From Alloascoidea africana (lineage: Eukaryota > Ascomycota > Alloascoideomycetes > Alloascoideales > Alloascoideaceae), in the NCBI GenBank assembly GCA_030581615.1, contig JAKTTT010000024.1, positions 186,001 to 250,000 of the forward strand: a DNA stretch of 64,000 nucleotides, written 5' to 3'. Within the stretch, counting starts at the first letter, position 1, and each line of letters starts with the position of its first letter. Made by a program: the position numbers and the translations under genes. Under the pieces are notes generated by a model. The model was not told the DNA's origin, did not search any database, and saw only the letters and a list, made by a program, of their open reading frames with translations. Shown here one piece after another: positions 1 to 9,388 of the stretch.

Positions 1-314
1 AGGGTAAGCACTCAATTGGTCTCGTTTGGTGGCTGCTCGCCAGAGAGGTCCTCAGACTGAGAGGAACTCTTGCTGACAGAGAGGCCAAGTGGTCGGTTAT
101 GCCCGATCTGTACTTTTACAGAGACCCTGAGGAGTCTGAGGCCACCACTGAGGAAACTGATGAAGCCAAAACTGAGGTTGCCGCTGAGGCCGAGGCCACT
201 GTTGAAGCTGACGCTGAGGACTGGGCTGCTCGGTCTTCTGAGGCTGATTGGGACACCCAACCAACTTCTGACTGGGCTGAAGCCACCGCTGAAGAGAGCA
301 AGGACTGGAGCTAA
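1..314 (+). CDS. RPS0: 40S ribosomal protein S0 (uS2), 3' part
   Basis: This is the C-terminal end of the small-subunit ribosomal protein S0/uS2 (RPSA family), a structural protein of the 40S subunit needed for late 20S pre-rRNA processing. The reading frame is already open at position 3 and begins [20 protein letters not shown], followed by [14 protein letters not shown], both very close to yeast Rps0. The family's typical acidic, Glu/Ala/Thr-rich tail follows and ends in DWS before a TAA at 312-314. The gene starts upstream of the window, so its start and any introns cannot be seen. The acidic tail is longer and more Ala/Glu-repetitive than in S. cerevisiae, which is common for this fast-evolving region. 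Confidence 0.93.
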   Translation, partial: GKHSIGLVWWLLAREVLRLRGTLADREAKWSVMPDLYFYRDPEESEATTEETDEAKTEVAAEAEATVEADAEDWAARSSEADWDTQPTSDWAEATAEESKDWS

Positions 315-1068
315 ACGTTCTAATACATCTGCATGTATTATAGAAGTGTAATAGAGACTGTAGTGACTTATTTTCAGTTTCCTAATATACTTGTACTTGA
401 CACACCAGCTTTCATGTTGACACCAACGTTCAAATACATAGATGCATTTCAGATGATAAATCGTTAACTGTGCTCTTCGCAAGGTGGCTACAAGTATCAG
501 TTTGAATATTGTGCAGAGTGTCCTTGAAGATATGGCGTAACTGTCATGTAGTTTTGGCATAGATCCACTTTTTAAACTGCAGTAGCACTAAAGAATAGGA
601 TTTTAGGAATGAGCTTGTTATATATCAAACGTGCCATTATTGTGAAATTTGAGCAAAGTACTAGACTAACGGCTCGCTCTAAACGAATTTAAGCAAAGGA
701 TCCTACGCACACAATACTAACATCTACTTGGGTGTATGGGTGTGTGATTGATTCTCATGTGACATAATTTGGTGTTCTGCCTATGACCTCGATTACGCGC
801 GTATCAGTAATTTCAGTCATAATAGTAGCTTATATATAGAGGAATATGAAAGCTCCTGGTTCTCTGAGATTTCAAAATTTCTCAGAGGAGTTTTCCGGTT
901 CTGTTTTCTTTTCTTCTTCGTTTTGCTCTGTTTTCGGTGTGTGTTTTGATTAGGTCTGTTGCAGTTTCTCCCCATCTGCGAAAGCCGATATCATTTACCC
1001 TGCCTTTCTGTTCAAACTTCACCAACCACTTCACAACGAAACTATTGCAAGATTTAGCAGACTTTGGC
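315..1068. other. Intergenic region RPS0 to mS33 gene
   Basis: About 750 bp without a convincing gene. A TATATATA box lies at 832-839. The stretch from about 783 to 995 is a diverged copy of sequence at about 43679-43865 and is listed separately as a repeat. The open frame on the minus strand here has no family resemblance. Confidence 0.6.
783..995 (+). repeat. Diverged dispersed repeat, copy A (LTR-like)
   Basis: Roughly 210 bp that aligns by eye with 43679-43865 in the same orientation. Shared blocks are GACCTCGATTA, CTCAGAGGAG followed by TTCCGGTTCTG, and GATTAGG followed by TTGCAGTTTCTC. Copy A keeps a TATA box at 832-839 that is not intact in copy B. Two dispersed copies, with a TATA box in one, suggest a degraded solo LTR. 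A duplicated promoter segment is also possible. No clean inverted termini or target-site duplication were found. Confidence 0.5.
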
Positions 1069-1089
1069 ATGTCCTCAATCCTCCCCAAG

Positions 1090-1588
1090 ATGCCTTCAAA
1101 GGCTCGATTACAATCGGTTACAAAGCAGATATGCGAAATATTTAACCAGTCATATAACCCGACGGGTCAAAGAACAGGTGCAGCTATTTTGCGACGGCAC
1201 CTAAAAGGTCCCGCTGTGAGGGAGTACTATGGAATTACAGATTTTGTGACCGCAAGACAACTGAGGAAGACATTTCCCAAGTTTAAATTGGTGGATGAGG
1301 TGGAGCAGCGTCGTCTTGATATGATCAGAGAGTATGTTTTGTTTTACATTTTGTTCTTTCTCCGAGGGGAAGGACACATTTTTCAGTCATTCCTACCATA
1401 GATCCAAAAGAATGACATTTTTCGTCTTGAATACTAAATCTATTTTTACCCGAAATATAGCCGCAAGAGGAGAGGTAAAGGAGCACCAAAGAAGAAATCA
1501 GGTAAGTTTTTTACTGTTTATCATTTCATGAACACCCATATCTAACTCACCATGAATTACAGAGAAAACCGTCAAGAAAAAGAAATAA
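1090..1588 (+). CDS. RSM27: Mitochondrial small-subunit ribosomal protein mS33, three exons
   Basis: mS33 (MRPS33, yeast Rsm27) is a small structural protein of the mitochondrial ribosomal small subunit. Exons are 1090-1331, 1461-1501 and 1563-1588, giving 102 residues. Exon 1 has the family's NPTGQRTGAAIL and LKGPAVREYYG blocks. The spliced C-terminus reads RDRKRRGKGAPKKKSEKTV and ends in lysines, matching the Rsm27 tail RRGKGAPKK. Intron 1 (129 nt) has donor GTATGT, branch TACTAA at 1432-1437 and an ATAG acceptor. Intron 2 (61 nt) has donor GTAAGT, branch CTAAC at 1542-1546 and an ACAG acceptor. The ATG at 1090 is preferred because Rsm27 begins just before KARL. An in-frame ATG at 1069 would add seven residues. 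The middle exon is only 41 nt, so a simple ORF call would miss the basic tail. Confidence 0.9.
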
Positions 1589-1836
1589 TTCATATAGCGC
1601 TCGATTAACTACGTTGTTGTACCTATGGAGCTTTCTAAAGAATGAAAAATTGTACATAATTGCTCTTAATGATACAAGCTCAAGCATAAAGATCTCTCAA
1701 ACTTGTTGAAAAAAGCGTAGAACCTGGCAAATAAGATAAGTCTTAGAAATATATTATATTCATTTATGTTATTTGATTAAGGAGTAGAAAACAAAAATCG
1801 AGTCAAGGCAAAACAGATCTCGCTCCATTTTTTTTT

Positions 1837-3897
1837 TCAAGCAACAGCATCTCCAAGGTTCTGTCTCTGATAAAAAGTTTCCCAAAGTTCAATCCCTTCC
1901 TTTTGTGCCTCAATACAACTCTCCAAAAAGGTTTCCACACTGGACCTAAAGTCGTCGATTTTCTCCATCTCAAACCGGTCAAACTCGGTTTTGATAGTTT
2001 TTGAAATCTCGTCAAAACTGACTTTTGCGTTTAGCACTTTCTGCTCCTGTGAAGATACATCATTTTTCAAAATCTGAATCTTTTCCAACTGAGTTTTCCC
2101 ATGCTGTCTAAGAAATTTTTCCAATACATGCTTCTTTTTGTTAAGCTCCTGTTCTGTTGTTTGAAGACTAAGCCATTTCTTCTCACGTTGGTGGAAGATT
2201 CCTCGAATGCTACCTAACAACCGAATGTACTCGTCGATAGTGTTTCCCAAGGTTAAAACATCTTGCATAGACTCCCTCTCGTAAAGCTCTTTTATACGAA
2301 CTTCTGTTGAAGCAAACTGATCGAGCAGATCTGCCAAAGAATTGGAGATTTCTAATTCAGAGAGACCAGAAACTACACCTGCAAACTCTCCAACAGTCGA
2401 GGCAAGCTCATGTCTTTGGGAAATGACCGCTTCAAGCGCTTTGGACAGACCCTTTAACTGTGAATCAAGTGTGTCCACATACCCACGCCGTTCAATAAAC
2501 CACTCGTCATTTTCAACAAATTTGCCAGAAAAGGAAAATGCTCCGCCTAGCGTGCTCATGAAGCCACCACCGCCGCTGCTGCTGCCACTACCACTACCAT
2601 GGGAATAATCATCACTAGCATTTGATGCATTCGAATTGGTAGCTCTTTCTCTTTCTTTTGACTCCGCACTGAACCGTTCACTTTCTAAAAACATAATGAG
2701 ATCTGGATCGTTCTGCAACTTTGTGTTTCGCGCAATTTTGGAAAGCATTGTTTCCAGAGCTGATCGCCGAGCTTCGATAAACTGCTCGTCAAATCTCCCC
2801 ATAGCCTGCTTTTCTGGAGGAGGAGGAACAATTATCCCGGGGTTGTTACTCTGAAGCTGATGGTACAACCAGCGGAAATCTCTGTATCTCCGTGTTACTG
2901 TCGACTCTGGAGCTTTAAACAGTTTTGAAGTAGTTCTCGTGCAAACACTATAGACAGTATGGGCACTGGTAATATCGCCAACCTTCATTGGGTCTCCAAC
3001 ACTGATATCCAAGCGAACATTTGGCTCGGTGGCAGCTGGAGGAGTTGGGCGGGCTGGAGGCTTATTCGTGTTTCGTTGAGTTGGGGATTGAGCTTGAGGA
3101 ACGGTATCTTTCTTATTCCTGTAACGAGGCGCTTTAGAAGGAGATGGAATAGCCTTGTTGAACAGAAGCTCTTCGGTGACGCCCGATCGAGCAATTGGCT
3201 TCTGGGACGATTCGGATTGTTCAGTCTGTCCAGAAGCTGGCTTATCTTTTTGTAGTGGATCATCAAGAGGTCCCAGAGGACTCTCAGAGGTATCATCCTT
3301 CTTATCGATGTCAACAGCGCTTGCTTTCTTCAAATGTTTTTCACTCTTCTTGTGGCGCGTTTGTCTGTAGACTGCTGTCTTCCCCTTTGCGCCAGGTGCC
3401 TTTTTGGAGAGCAAAGGTGTTGATGAAGCACCACTTGCCGTTTTAGCCGGAGATTCATGGTGGTTTGAATCAAAAGAATCGGCCTTGGAAACGCCACCGA
3501 ATAAGTTTCCAGCTGGCTTGAATTCAGTAGTTGATGTAGCAAACATTGAGTCTGCTCCACCTTCATCGAAAGCGTTTGTACCTTCAACATGGTGGCGGAA
3601 ACCAAACGCCCCAGAGGCACTGCTACTACCAGTGTCAAAGACATCCATGTCTTCTACTCTTAGCGGATTGGCCGGGCTAGCAGGGGGATCTTGGACACTG
3701 TGCTCCTGCGGGCCATCATACTGCTTATTTGTGTCTTGGTCCTCGTCATGGCTGTCAAGATGGCTGTGCAACTCTGGAGAAGAAGACCCCAATGCCTTTT
3801 TAACAGCATCATCCATGTCGGTGAATTTATTAGAGGATGAGAAAGGGGTGATTGAATCACCCCAGGGTGATGGTCCAGTTAGATCGTCGTCAGCCAT
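1837..3897 (-). CDS. VPS5: Retromer sorting nexin Vps5 (PX-BAR)
   Basis: Vps5 (SNX1/2 family) pairs with Vps17 to form the membrane-bending part of retromer, which returns cargo such as Vps10 from endosomes to the Golgi. The 686-residue product has a long, polar, low-complexity N-terminus (about residues 1-285). A PX domain follows at about 290-405, with the lipid-binding RRYRDFRWLYHQL and a proline-rich loop around VPPPPEK. The C-terminal half (about 460-680) is a helical BAR region rich in Glu, Lys and Leu. The size is close to S. cerevisiae Vps5 (675 residues). The ATG at 3897 lies only 77 bp from the divergent ALG8 start, so the two genes probably share a compact promoter. No intron is evident. 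Confidence 0.92.
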   Translation of the reverse strand: MADDDLTGPSPWGDSITPFSSSNKFTDMDDAVKKALGSSSPELHSHLDSHDEDQDTNKQYDGPQEHSVQDPPASPANPLRVEDMDVFDTGSSSASGAFGFRHHVEGTNAFDEGGADSMFATSTTEFKPAGNLFGGVSKADSFDSNHHESPAKTASGASSTPLLSKKAPGAKGKTAVYRQTRHKKSEKHLKKASAVDIDKKDDTSESPLGPLDDPLQKDKPASGQTEQSESSQKPIARSGVTEELLFNKAIPSPSKAPRYRNKKDTVPQAQSPTQRNTNKPPARPTPPAATEPNVRLDISVGDPMKVGDITSAHTVYSVCTRTTSKLFKAPESTVTRRYRDFRWLYHQLQSNNPGIIVPPPPEKQAMGRFDEQFIEARRSALETMLSKIARNTKLQNDPDLIMFLESERFSAESKERERATNSNASNASDDYSHGSGSGSSSGGGGFMSTLGGAFSFSGKFVENDEWFIERRGYVDTLDSQLKGLSKALEAVISQRHELASTVGEFAGVVSGLSELEISNSLADLLDQFASTEVRIKELYERESMQDVLTLGNTIDEYIRLLGSIRGIFHQREKKWLSLQTTEQELNKKKHVLEKFLRQHGKTQLEKIQILKNDVSSQEQKVLNAKVSFDEISKTIKTEFDRFEMEKIDDFRSSVETFLESCIEAQKEGIELWETFYQRQNLGDAVA

Positions 3898-3974
3898 TCC
3901 TTAGTGGTGAAGAAAGGGGAGTGTGAAGCAGAACGAGTGTGTTCCACCTCCACCACCTCCTGCCCTAAGAACCA

Positions 3975-5702
3975 ATGAGTATCATGGTAAGCTCAGGTCT
4001 ACAAAAACCCTCCAAGACACCACACAAGTTTAATTTCAGCCTTTTCAACATATTCGTGGCCTCGGGATGTCTTAATCTACTGTTACTGTTCTCGTCTCCC
4101 TCTGCCGAGCTCCGTTCGCACCGGATCTGGCTGGCAAACGCAAAAACCCAATCTATAACTGAATGGTACGTTTGCTCAAATAAGCAGCAATATCGCAGTA
4201 ATGGCAATATAATAGACAGTGATGCTTTGTCTCCAACTTCATGGTTCCCATCTCCATTGTTTGCTTATTTTCTAAGAGCGTTGTCATATTTTGTGCCCAC
4301 AGATACGCTCATTAATATCGATCATGAATCGATATCCGTTCTGGTGTCCCAAAAAGTTTCCGTCTTGGTCTCCAATGCTCTCCTCTACTTGTGTCTCCAA
4401 TGGTACATAAACTCATCAAAGGATAAGAAAAAGGCTTTTGTGATAGCTTCCTCAATAGTTCTCAGCCCTGGTCTCTTTCTGCTTGACAACATCCTCCTGG
4501 AGTATAATGGACTCACATTTGCTCTTTTCATCTCGTCGATCGTTTCGCTCAAACAACACACGACTCCATTGTATTCGGCATTTCTTTTCACCGGCGCCTG
4601 TTGGTTTAAACCAAATGTGATGGTATTCTATGTCCCTACTTTTGCGACCTATTTGCTCAGAATCTACTGTCTGGATCTGTCGGCTTGGAACCCCACAGTC
4701 TTGAGTACATACAGTGGAGCAGTGAGATTCAACAATTGTCTGAAACTATTCTCTCTCGTTCTTGGCGTGTCCATCATCACACTAGCGCCCTGGATATATC
4801 ATGGCCAGCTTTTTCCGGTGCTGCAGAACATAAATCCAATCATGATGAAGAATGGCATTATTCATTCAAACTACTGGGCTCCTAACTTTTGGGCGATATA
4901 TGCTGCCTTAGATAAACTACTGCAAGCGTTATTTCCTTATTTTATCAACAGCAGCTATCCAGTCAGTGGAATAGAACCCATTCGCCAAGATATTGTAACC
5001 TCAACTATAGGGAACGAGTTTCAATTTGTATTGTTGCCTCAAGTAACACCAGAACTGACATGCTTTCTGATTTTGTTCTACCAGGCTTTATCATTACTAC
5101 CACTATTTTTGTCACCTAGCTACGATCGATTTATCGGCAGCTTAGTACTCTCGGGCTATTCCACATTCTTGTTTGGATGGCATATTCATGCACAGGCCAT
5201 TCTGGTCATCATTATACCCTACTCTTTGATTGTGACGAATGAAAAACGATTACTAGGTCCTTTTACCACATTGGTGACAGCCGGATATGTAAGTGTGCTG
5301 CCGCTGGTATCAAACTCGGGCGATTATCTTTTGAAAATTCTGTACACGTTTGTATGGCTTTCGATATTCATATTGTCAGTTGAAAGGGTTACAACCGTGC
5401 TTTCAAATGACCGGCGGATTTTTTACTTTGACCGGCAATTGCTATGCTATAAGCTTGGTTTTTTCCCCTTGCTATTTTCAATTTTACTCATATTTGATAT
5501 CAAGCTGCCGATATTGTTGTCACCAATTGGTTCTTGGATACGTAATCTTGTTGAGGAAAACCAATTTTTCAAGCTGGCTTTGGTAAGCTGGTACTGTGCT
5601 GGTGGAGTCCTTGTATCGTGGGTAGGTTTTAGCTGGTTATACTTTTTTGACGAGCCACTTTGGGATGTTCAGTATAAAATCGCAACCAGTATTTCATTTT
5701 GA
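3975..5702 (+). CDS. ALG8: ALG6/ALG8-family glucosyltransferase, best fit ALG8
   Basis: ALG8 adds the second glucose from dolichyl-phosphate glucose to the lipid-linked N-glycan precursor in the ER lumen. The 575-residue length matches yeast Alg8 (577). The sequence is strongly hydrophobic with many membrane spans. It has LDNILLEYNGLTFAL, GACWFKPNVMVFYVP and HSNYWAPNFWAIYAALDK, the last being characteristic of ALG8. Two normally conserved luminal features differ. Before the HR-x-W block the usual Asp appears to be Glu45, and the DYPP motif expected before FFAYF is replaced by SWFPSPLFAYF (residues 89-99). Catalytic activity is therefore less certain than the family assignment. The start at 3975 has an alternative in-frame ATG at 3984. 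The gene is divergent from VPS5. Confidence 0.85.
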   Translation: MSIMVSSGLQKPSKTPHKFNFSLFNIFVASGCLNLLLLFSSPSAELRSHRIWLANAKTQSITEWYVCSNKQQYRSNGNIIDSDALSPTSWFPSPLFAYFLRALSYFVPTDTLINIDHESISVLVSQKVSVLVSNALLYLCLQWYINSSKDKKKAFVIASSIVLSPGLFLLDNILLEYNGLTFALFISSIVSLKQHTTPLYSAFLFTGACWFKPNVMVFYVPTFATYLLRIYCLDLSAWNPTVLSTYSGAVRFNNCLKLFSLVLGVSIITLAPWIYHGQLFPVLQNINPIMMKNGIIHSNYWAPNFWAIYAALDKLLQALFPYFINSSYPVSGIEPIRQDIVTSTIGNEFQFVLLPQVTPELTCFLILFYQALSLLPLFLSPSYDRFIGSLVLSGYSTFLFGWHIHAQAILVIIIPYSLIVTNEKRLLGPFTTLVTAGYVSVLPLVSNSGDYLLKILYTFVWLSIFILSVERVTTVLSNDRRIFYFDRQLLCYKLGFFPLLFSILLIFDIKLPILLSPIGSWIRNLVEENQFFKLALVSWYCAGGVLVSWVGFSWLYFFDEPLWDVQYKIATSISF

Positions 5703-6109
5703 AGCCATTTACTTTCATTTTGTCGCATCCTTTCATTACATTTTCTTTTCAACTTATTTATTTTGTCTTTTTTGGCTTGGGTTAGGTTGACAAGTTTAGA
5801 CTTGTAAACCACGCATATATTCATATTGTATTCTTTTGTTTTAGAACAGTTTGTTTTTTTGTAACCATGTAACTACGATTATTTGCATTTGGAAATGAAT
5901 TCCATTCAAAATGGTAAAGTTTTTTATTGTAGTAACGAATGGTTAAACGATAAGCTTTGTAAAAAATGAAGTATCCGACTATAGGGCCCTGGGTCATAGA
6001 AGAGTATTCGAATTGTCACAACAATTTTAGGCATAGAACAACTAAAAAAACAACTTTTGGAATAAAAGAAAGCGCAAAACGACCATTCAATAATAACAGC
6101 AAATTTTCT
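5703..6109. other. Convergent 3' spacer
   Basis: About 400 bp of AT-rich sequence between the convergent ALG8 and acyl-CoA dehydrogenase genes. T-rich runs suit 3' ends. I see no gene or repeat here. Confidence 0.6.
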
Positions 6110-8052
6110 TTAAAGGAATGAGCCTCGTTTTGGGTACAAGACTTTATAGTCAAGTTCGACCTCATTACGCATCATCAATTCCGTATTCTCAAGTTCAACG
6201 TCTTTTTCTTCAGCAATGTTCAACATTTCAATATGCAATTTCCAGTATTTCAATGTAGCCAAATCATTCACCACAGTTTGCTTCATATCAAGTCCAAAGG
6301 TATTACCTCCTTTAACATCATTGTTCATTTTGTCATAATTGTCACTAGTCAAATCCATGAGCAATTTAAGCACCACAATAGCTGCAAGTTTTAAATTGTG
6401 TGCACGATAATCTCTGTTTGGCAAGCGCTTTCCATTTCTTAGGATACTCTTGAGATTCTCTACCACAAACTTTTGATACGGCAAAAGTATTGAGGGATAA
6501 GTGGTGGAATCAGAAACTCTTGGACAGGAAGACCTAGGAGTTTCAATAAAGGTAAAAATGGAATGCCTAATATCTTCCTTCGTTTCTAGAGTGGTAATCA
6601 CATCGGTACTCTGTCAAAAAGTGGGGTTAGAATTGAGGCAAAACAACATAGATAGAATAAACATACCAAAACGTTTGTTGTGCCCTCCCAGATTGTGAAA
6701 ACCTGGCAATCGTCAAGAAGCCTTCCGATATCGATTTGTGTTTCATGTTTTAGATAACCAATGCCTCCAAGGGCCTCCATACATTCCGAAATGCCAGTGA
6801 GTGCCAATTTCCCACTGAGTGCCTTTGCCAATGATGGCATAACACGGAGCAAACGTTCGCATTCAGTCTTGGAGGTCGGATCCTTGGTACATTCAGCTCT
6901 TCCCATCAAATGCCCCACATACAATGCAAAAATCAAGAGTCCCCTCAACTTGTGCTCTTCAGCTGCCAACACCCGAAGATGGACCGGGATACGATCTAGC
7001 TTGGAGCCGAAAACAGATCTTTGCGTGGCATAGAGCTTGGCGATAGTTAACGCCCTGTGAAAGTAAGAGGCTGAACCGATAGCACAATACATGCGAGTGA
7101 TGTTCAGCACAGTAGCAATTGTTTTCACACCTTTCCCCACATATCCAATTCTTTGACATTTGATCCCCTGCAGCTCAAGCTCCGCAGTGGGCAGAGCTTT
7201 GGTGCCATATTTTTGTTTCAGCCGGACAAGCTTAACACCCCCATTGTGGACATGGCCAAGAAAACAACCGATTGGTAGTTGAGTTTTCCCAGCAGGGGGC
7301 TCAAGTGTAGTATCTCGAGCAAGAAGCAAAGCAACCTGGGAATCAGTAGCGCTCGAGAAAAATTTGAACCCCCGTGTAGTGAAATCGGCCTCAATTGACA
7401 CACCTTCTTTGATTTTAATGTTCGTGGGAACTTTATCCTTAACTGCGAACGATTCATTCCTGGACACATCAGAACCACCAGTCCTCTCTGTCATCCATTG
7501 TCCTGCCATCCAAGCAAAAGATGGGTCATTACTAGTAACTCGGTCGTAAACAGGGTTCATCTTCCCGGTCAATTCATAGTCCAGTTCCAAAGCCCTGGCC
7601 AACCCATCGGTCATAGTAGCGGGGCAAGCAATCATAGCCGAGGAAGGTGTAAAGTACATGTGCTTCAGCATCGCAAACACTCTGCTAAATTCACCTTCTC
7701 TTCTTTTGAAAGGAATACTAAGTATACCTTCCTCAATTGCAATTTTCTTTAGCCCTTGCCATCCCAAAGAGGTAGTTAACTTGTTCAAGTCATTGTCAAA
7801 AGTGTCAAATTCTGTAATGTAGGGGAGATTGGTCTCTGCATCTTTCAACAACTCCATTACACGGTCGCTGGTGACGAGCTGGCCAAAATTGGTCAAATCG
7901 GCGGAGATTTTGGAAACAATTGTATTGTCAGGTACAAAAAACTGGAGCAGCTCATGTACAAAGTAGTCTTCTGTGAAAAGATTTCCAAGTTTTAGGGGAG
8001 ATTGTTTAAAGCCACCAGAGGTAGAAGCGGGATTGTATTTCTTCATCGTCAT
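6110..8052 (-). CDS. AidB-like acyl-CoA dehydrogenase, two exons
   Basis: This is a flavin-dependent acyl-CoA dehydrogenase-fold protein of the AidB-like branch common in filamentous fungi. Exon 1 is 6667-8052 and exon 2 is 6110-6610, giving 628 residues. The intron (6611-6666, 56 nt) has donor GTATGT and acceptor GACAG, and it joins EGTTNVL to STDVITTLETKED in frame. Family marks are the long N-terminal helical part, the CPATMTDG block, WMTERTGGSDVS (flavin and substrate contact region), and TIWEGTTNVL near the C-terminal helical domain. The physiological substrate is unknown. Fungal members are thought to act on short or branched acyl-CoAs, but that is not shown by the sequence. The C-terminus (GSFL) is not a good peroxisomal targeting signal and no clear mitochondrial presequence is seen. 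Confidence 0.85.
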
Positions 8053-8243
8053 CTCTCAACCAAATAGTAGGGATATGAACAAGAACTGGAGAATCACAAG
8101 TATATAAGAGATCGTAAATGTGGGGTACGTCCTCGCGCGTAACACTGGGAATAGCGTATATCTGAGAATAGGACTTCAGCGCCATCAAGTCTTCCAATTT
8201 GTGCCCATCACAGCAAAAAGCCAACGGTCGGAGATCTTTAGCC
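8053..8243. promoter_or_regulatory. Divergent promoter, ACAD / OMA1
   Basis: This 191 bp separates the start codons of the acyl-CoA dehydrogenase (minus) and OMA1 (plus) and must hold both promoters. A 79-codon minus-strand frame running through it (8006-8245) begins with an ATG that overlaps the OMA1 ATG. I regard it as a chance frame or a leader ORF. Confidence 0.5.
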
Positions 8244-9321
8244 ATGTTTAAACCAGCATTCGCAGCTGCTAGGCGTTTACCAATCCTCAGAGCTCAATTC
8301 AGAGCGGGAATTCGCCCATATGCCACCTACCACATGTTCAACAATGAGACCAAATGGGGTAGAAGTGGCGGCCCCTGGTGGCACAATCCCACGGTTCGCA
8401 AGTGGACTGCGATTGGGGTTGGAAGCGTTTTCATTGTATATGTGACTCATCTAGAAGAGTAAGTCAATGGTCTTTTCTACCAAGGAATAGAAATGAAATT
8501 GAATCTAACACACTATCAGGGCTCCTGTTTCTGGCCGAACCCGGTTCATGCTATTTGGTCCTCAACTTGAACAGTACATTGCCCAGAGCCAGTACAAACA
8601 ATTGCTTCGACAATACAGTAATCAAATGCTATCTCCTTCACACCCTTTGTCTGTCAAAGTCAACCAGATCATGAAGAGAATCATAGCAACAACTCCTGTT
8701 ACTGGTTCCAATTCGTCTACAAATGGAGATACGGACTGGAAAATACACATTATTGTGGACCCTAACGCACCACCAAACGCTTTTGTACTACCTGGGGGGA
8801 AGGTGTTTGTGTTTAGCTCTCTGTTTCCAATCTGTGCGAATGACGATGGACTGGCTACAGTGCTCTCCCACGAAACTGCGCACCAGGTCGCCAGGCACTC
8901 AGGAGAGCGTCTTTCGAAATCCCCATTGTACTTTGTTTTGGGAGTGATTCTTTCCACCATAACAGGCTCTGACTTCATAAACAGACTGTTGATTGGTAGT
9001 ATTCTGGAAATGCCAGCTAGTAGAGAGATGGAGACCGAGGCCGACTATATAGGCCTGATGATGATGAGCGAGGCATGTTTCGACCCCCGAGAAGCGATAA
9101 ACCTGTGGCAAAGATTCGAACAGTTTGAGAAGAAGAGCTCTGGAGGTGCCAACGGGGTGCTGACCTCTTTTCTCAGCACACACCCGACCTCGGAGCGCCG
9201 GATCGAGAACATGAGGGAGTGGCAGCCCGAGGCGGAACGCAAAAGGGAGATGAGCGGGTGTATGGGCGGAGGGCTGGGGCTGGGCGACCAGCTTCGGCAG
9301 CTGAAAAGCTCCTGGTACTAA
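8244..9321 (+). CDS. OMA1: Mitochondrial inner-membrane metalloprotease OMA1, two exons
   Basis: OMA1 is an M48-family zinc protease of the inner mitochondrial membrane that works in stress-activated protein quality control. Exons are 8244-8458 and 8520-9321, giving 338 residues (yeast Oma1 has 345). The intron (61 nt) has donor GTAAGT, branch CTAAC at 8505-8509 and acceptor TCAG, and splicing yields HLEEAPVSGRTRFMLFG. The N-terminus (MFKPAFAAARRLPILRAQFR) is basic and lacks acids, as expected for a mitochondrial presequence, and a hydrophobic span follows near VFIVYVTH. The zinc site is LSHETAHQVARH (HExxH), with the downstream metal-ligand region EMETEADYIGL. The C-terminus THPTSERRIENMREW is typical for the family. 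Without splicing the protein would lack its targeting segment. Confidence 0.95.
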
Positions 9322-9388
9322 TTAACTCAAACTAAACCAACTAGTAGTCTTCTTTTCTGAAGACTCCCCCTGTTGGACTAACGCAAAC

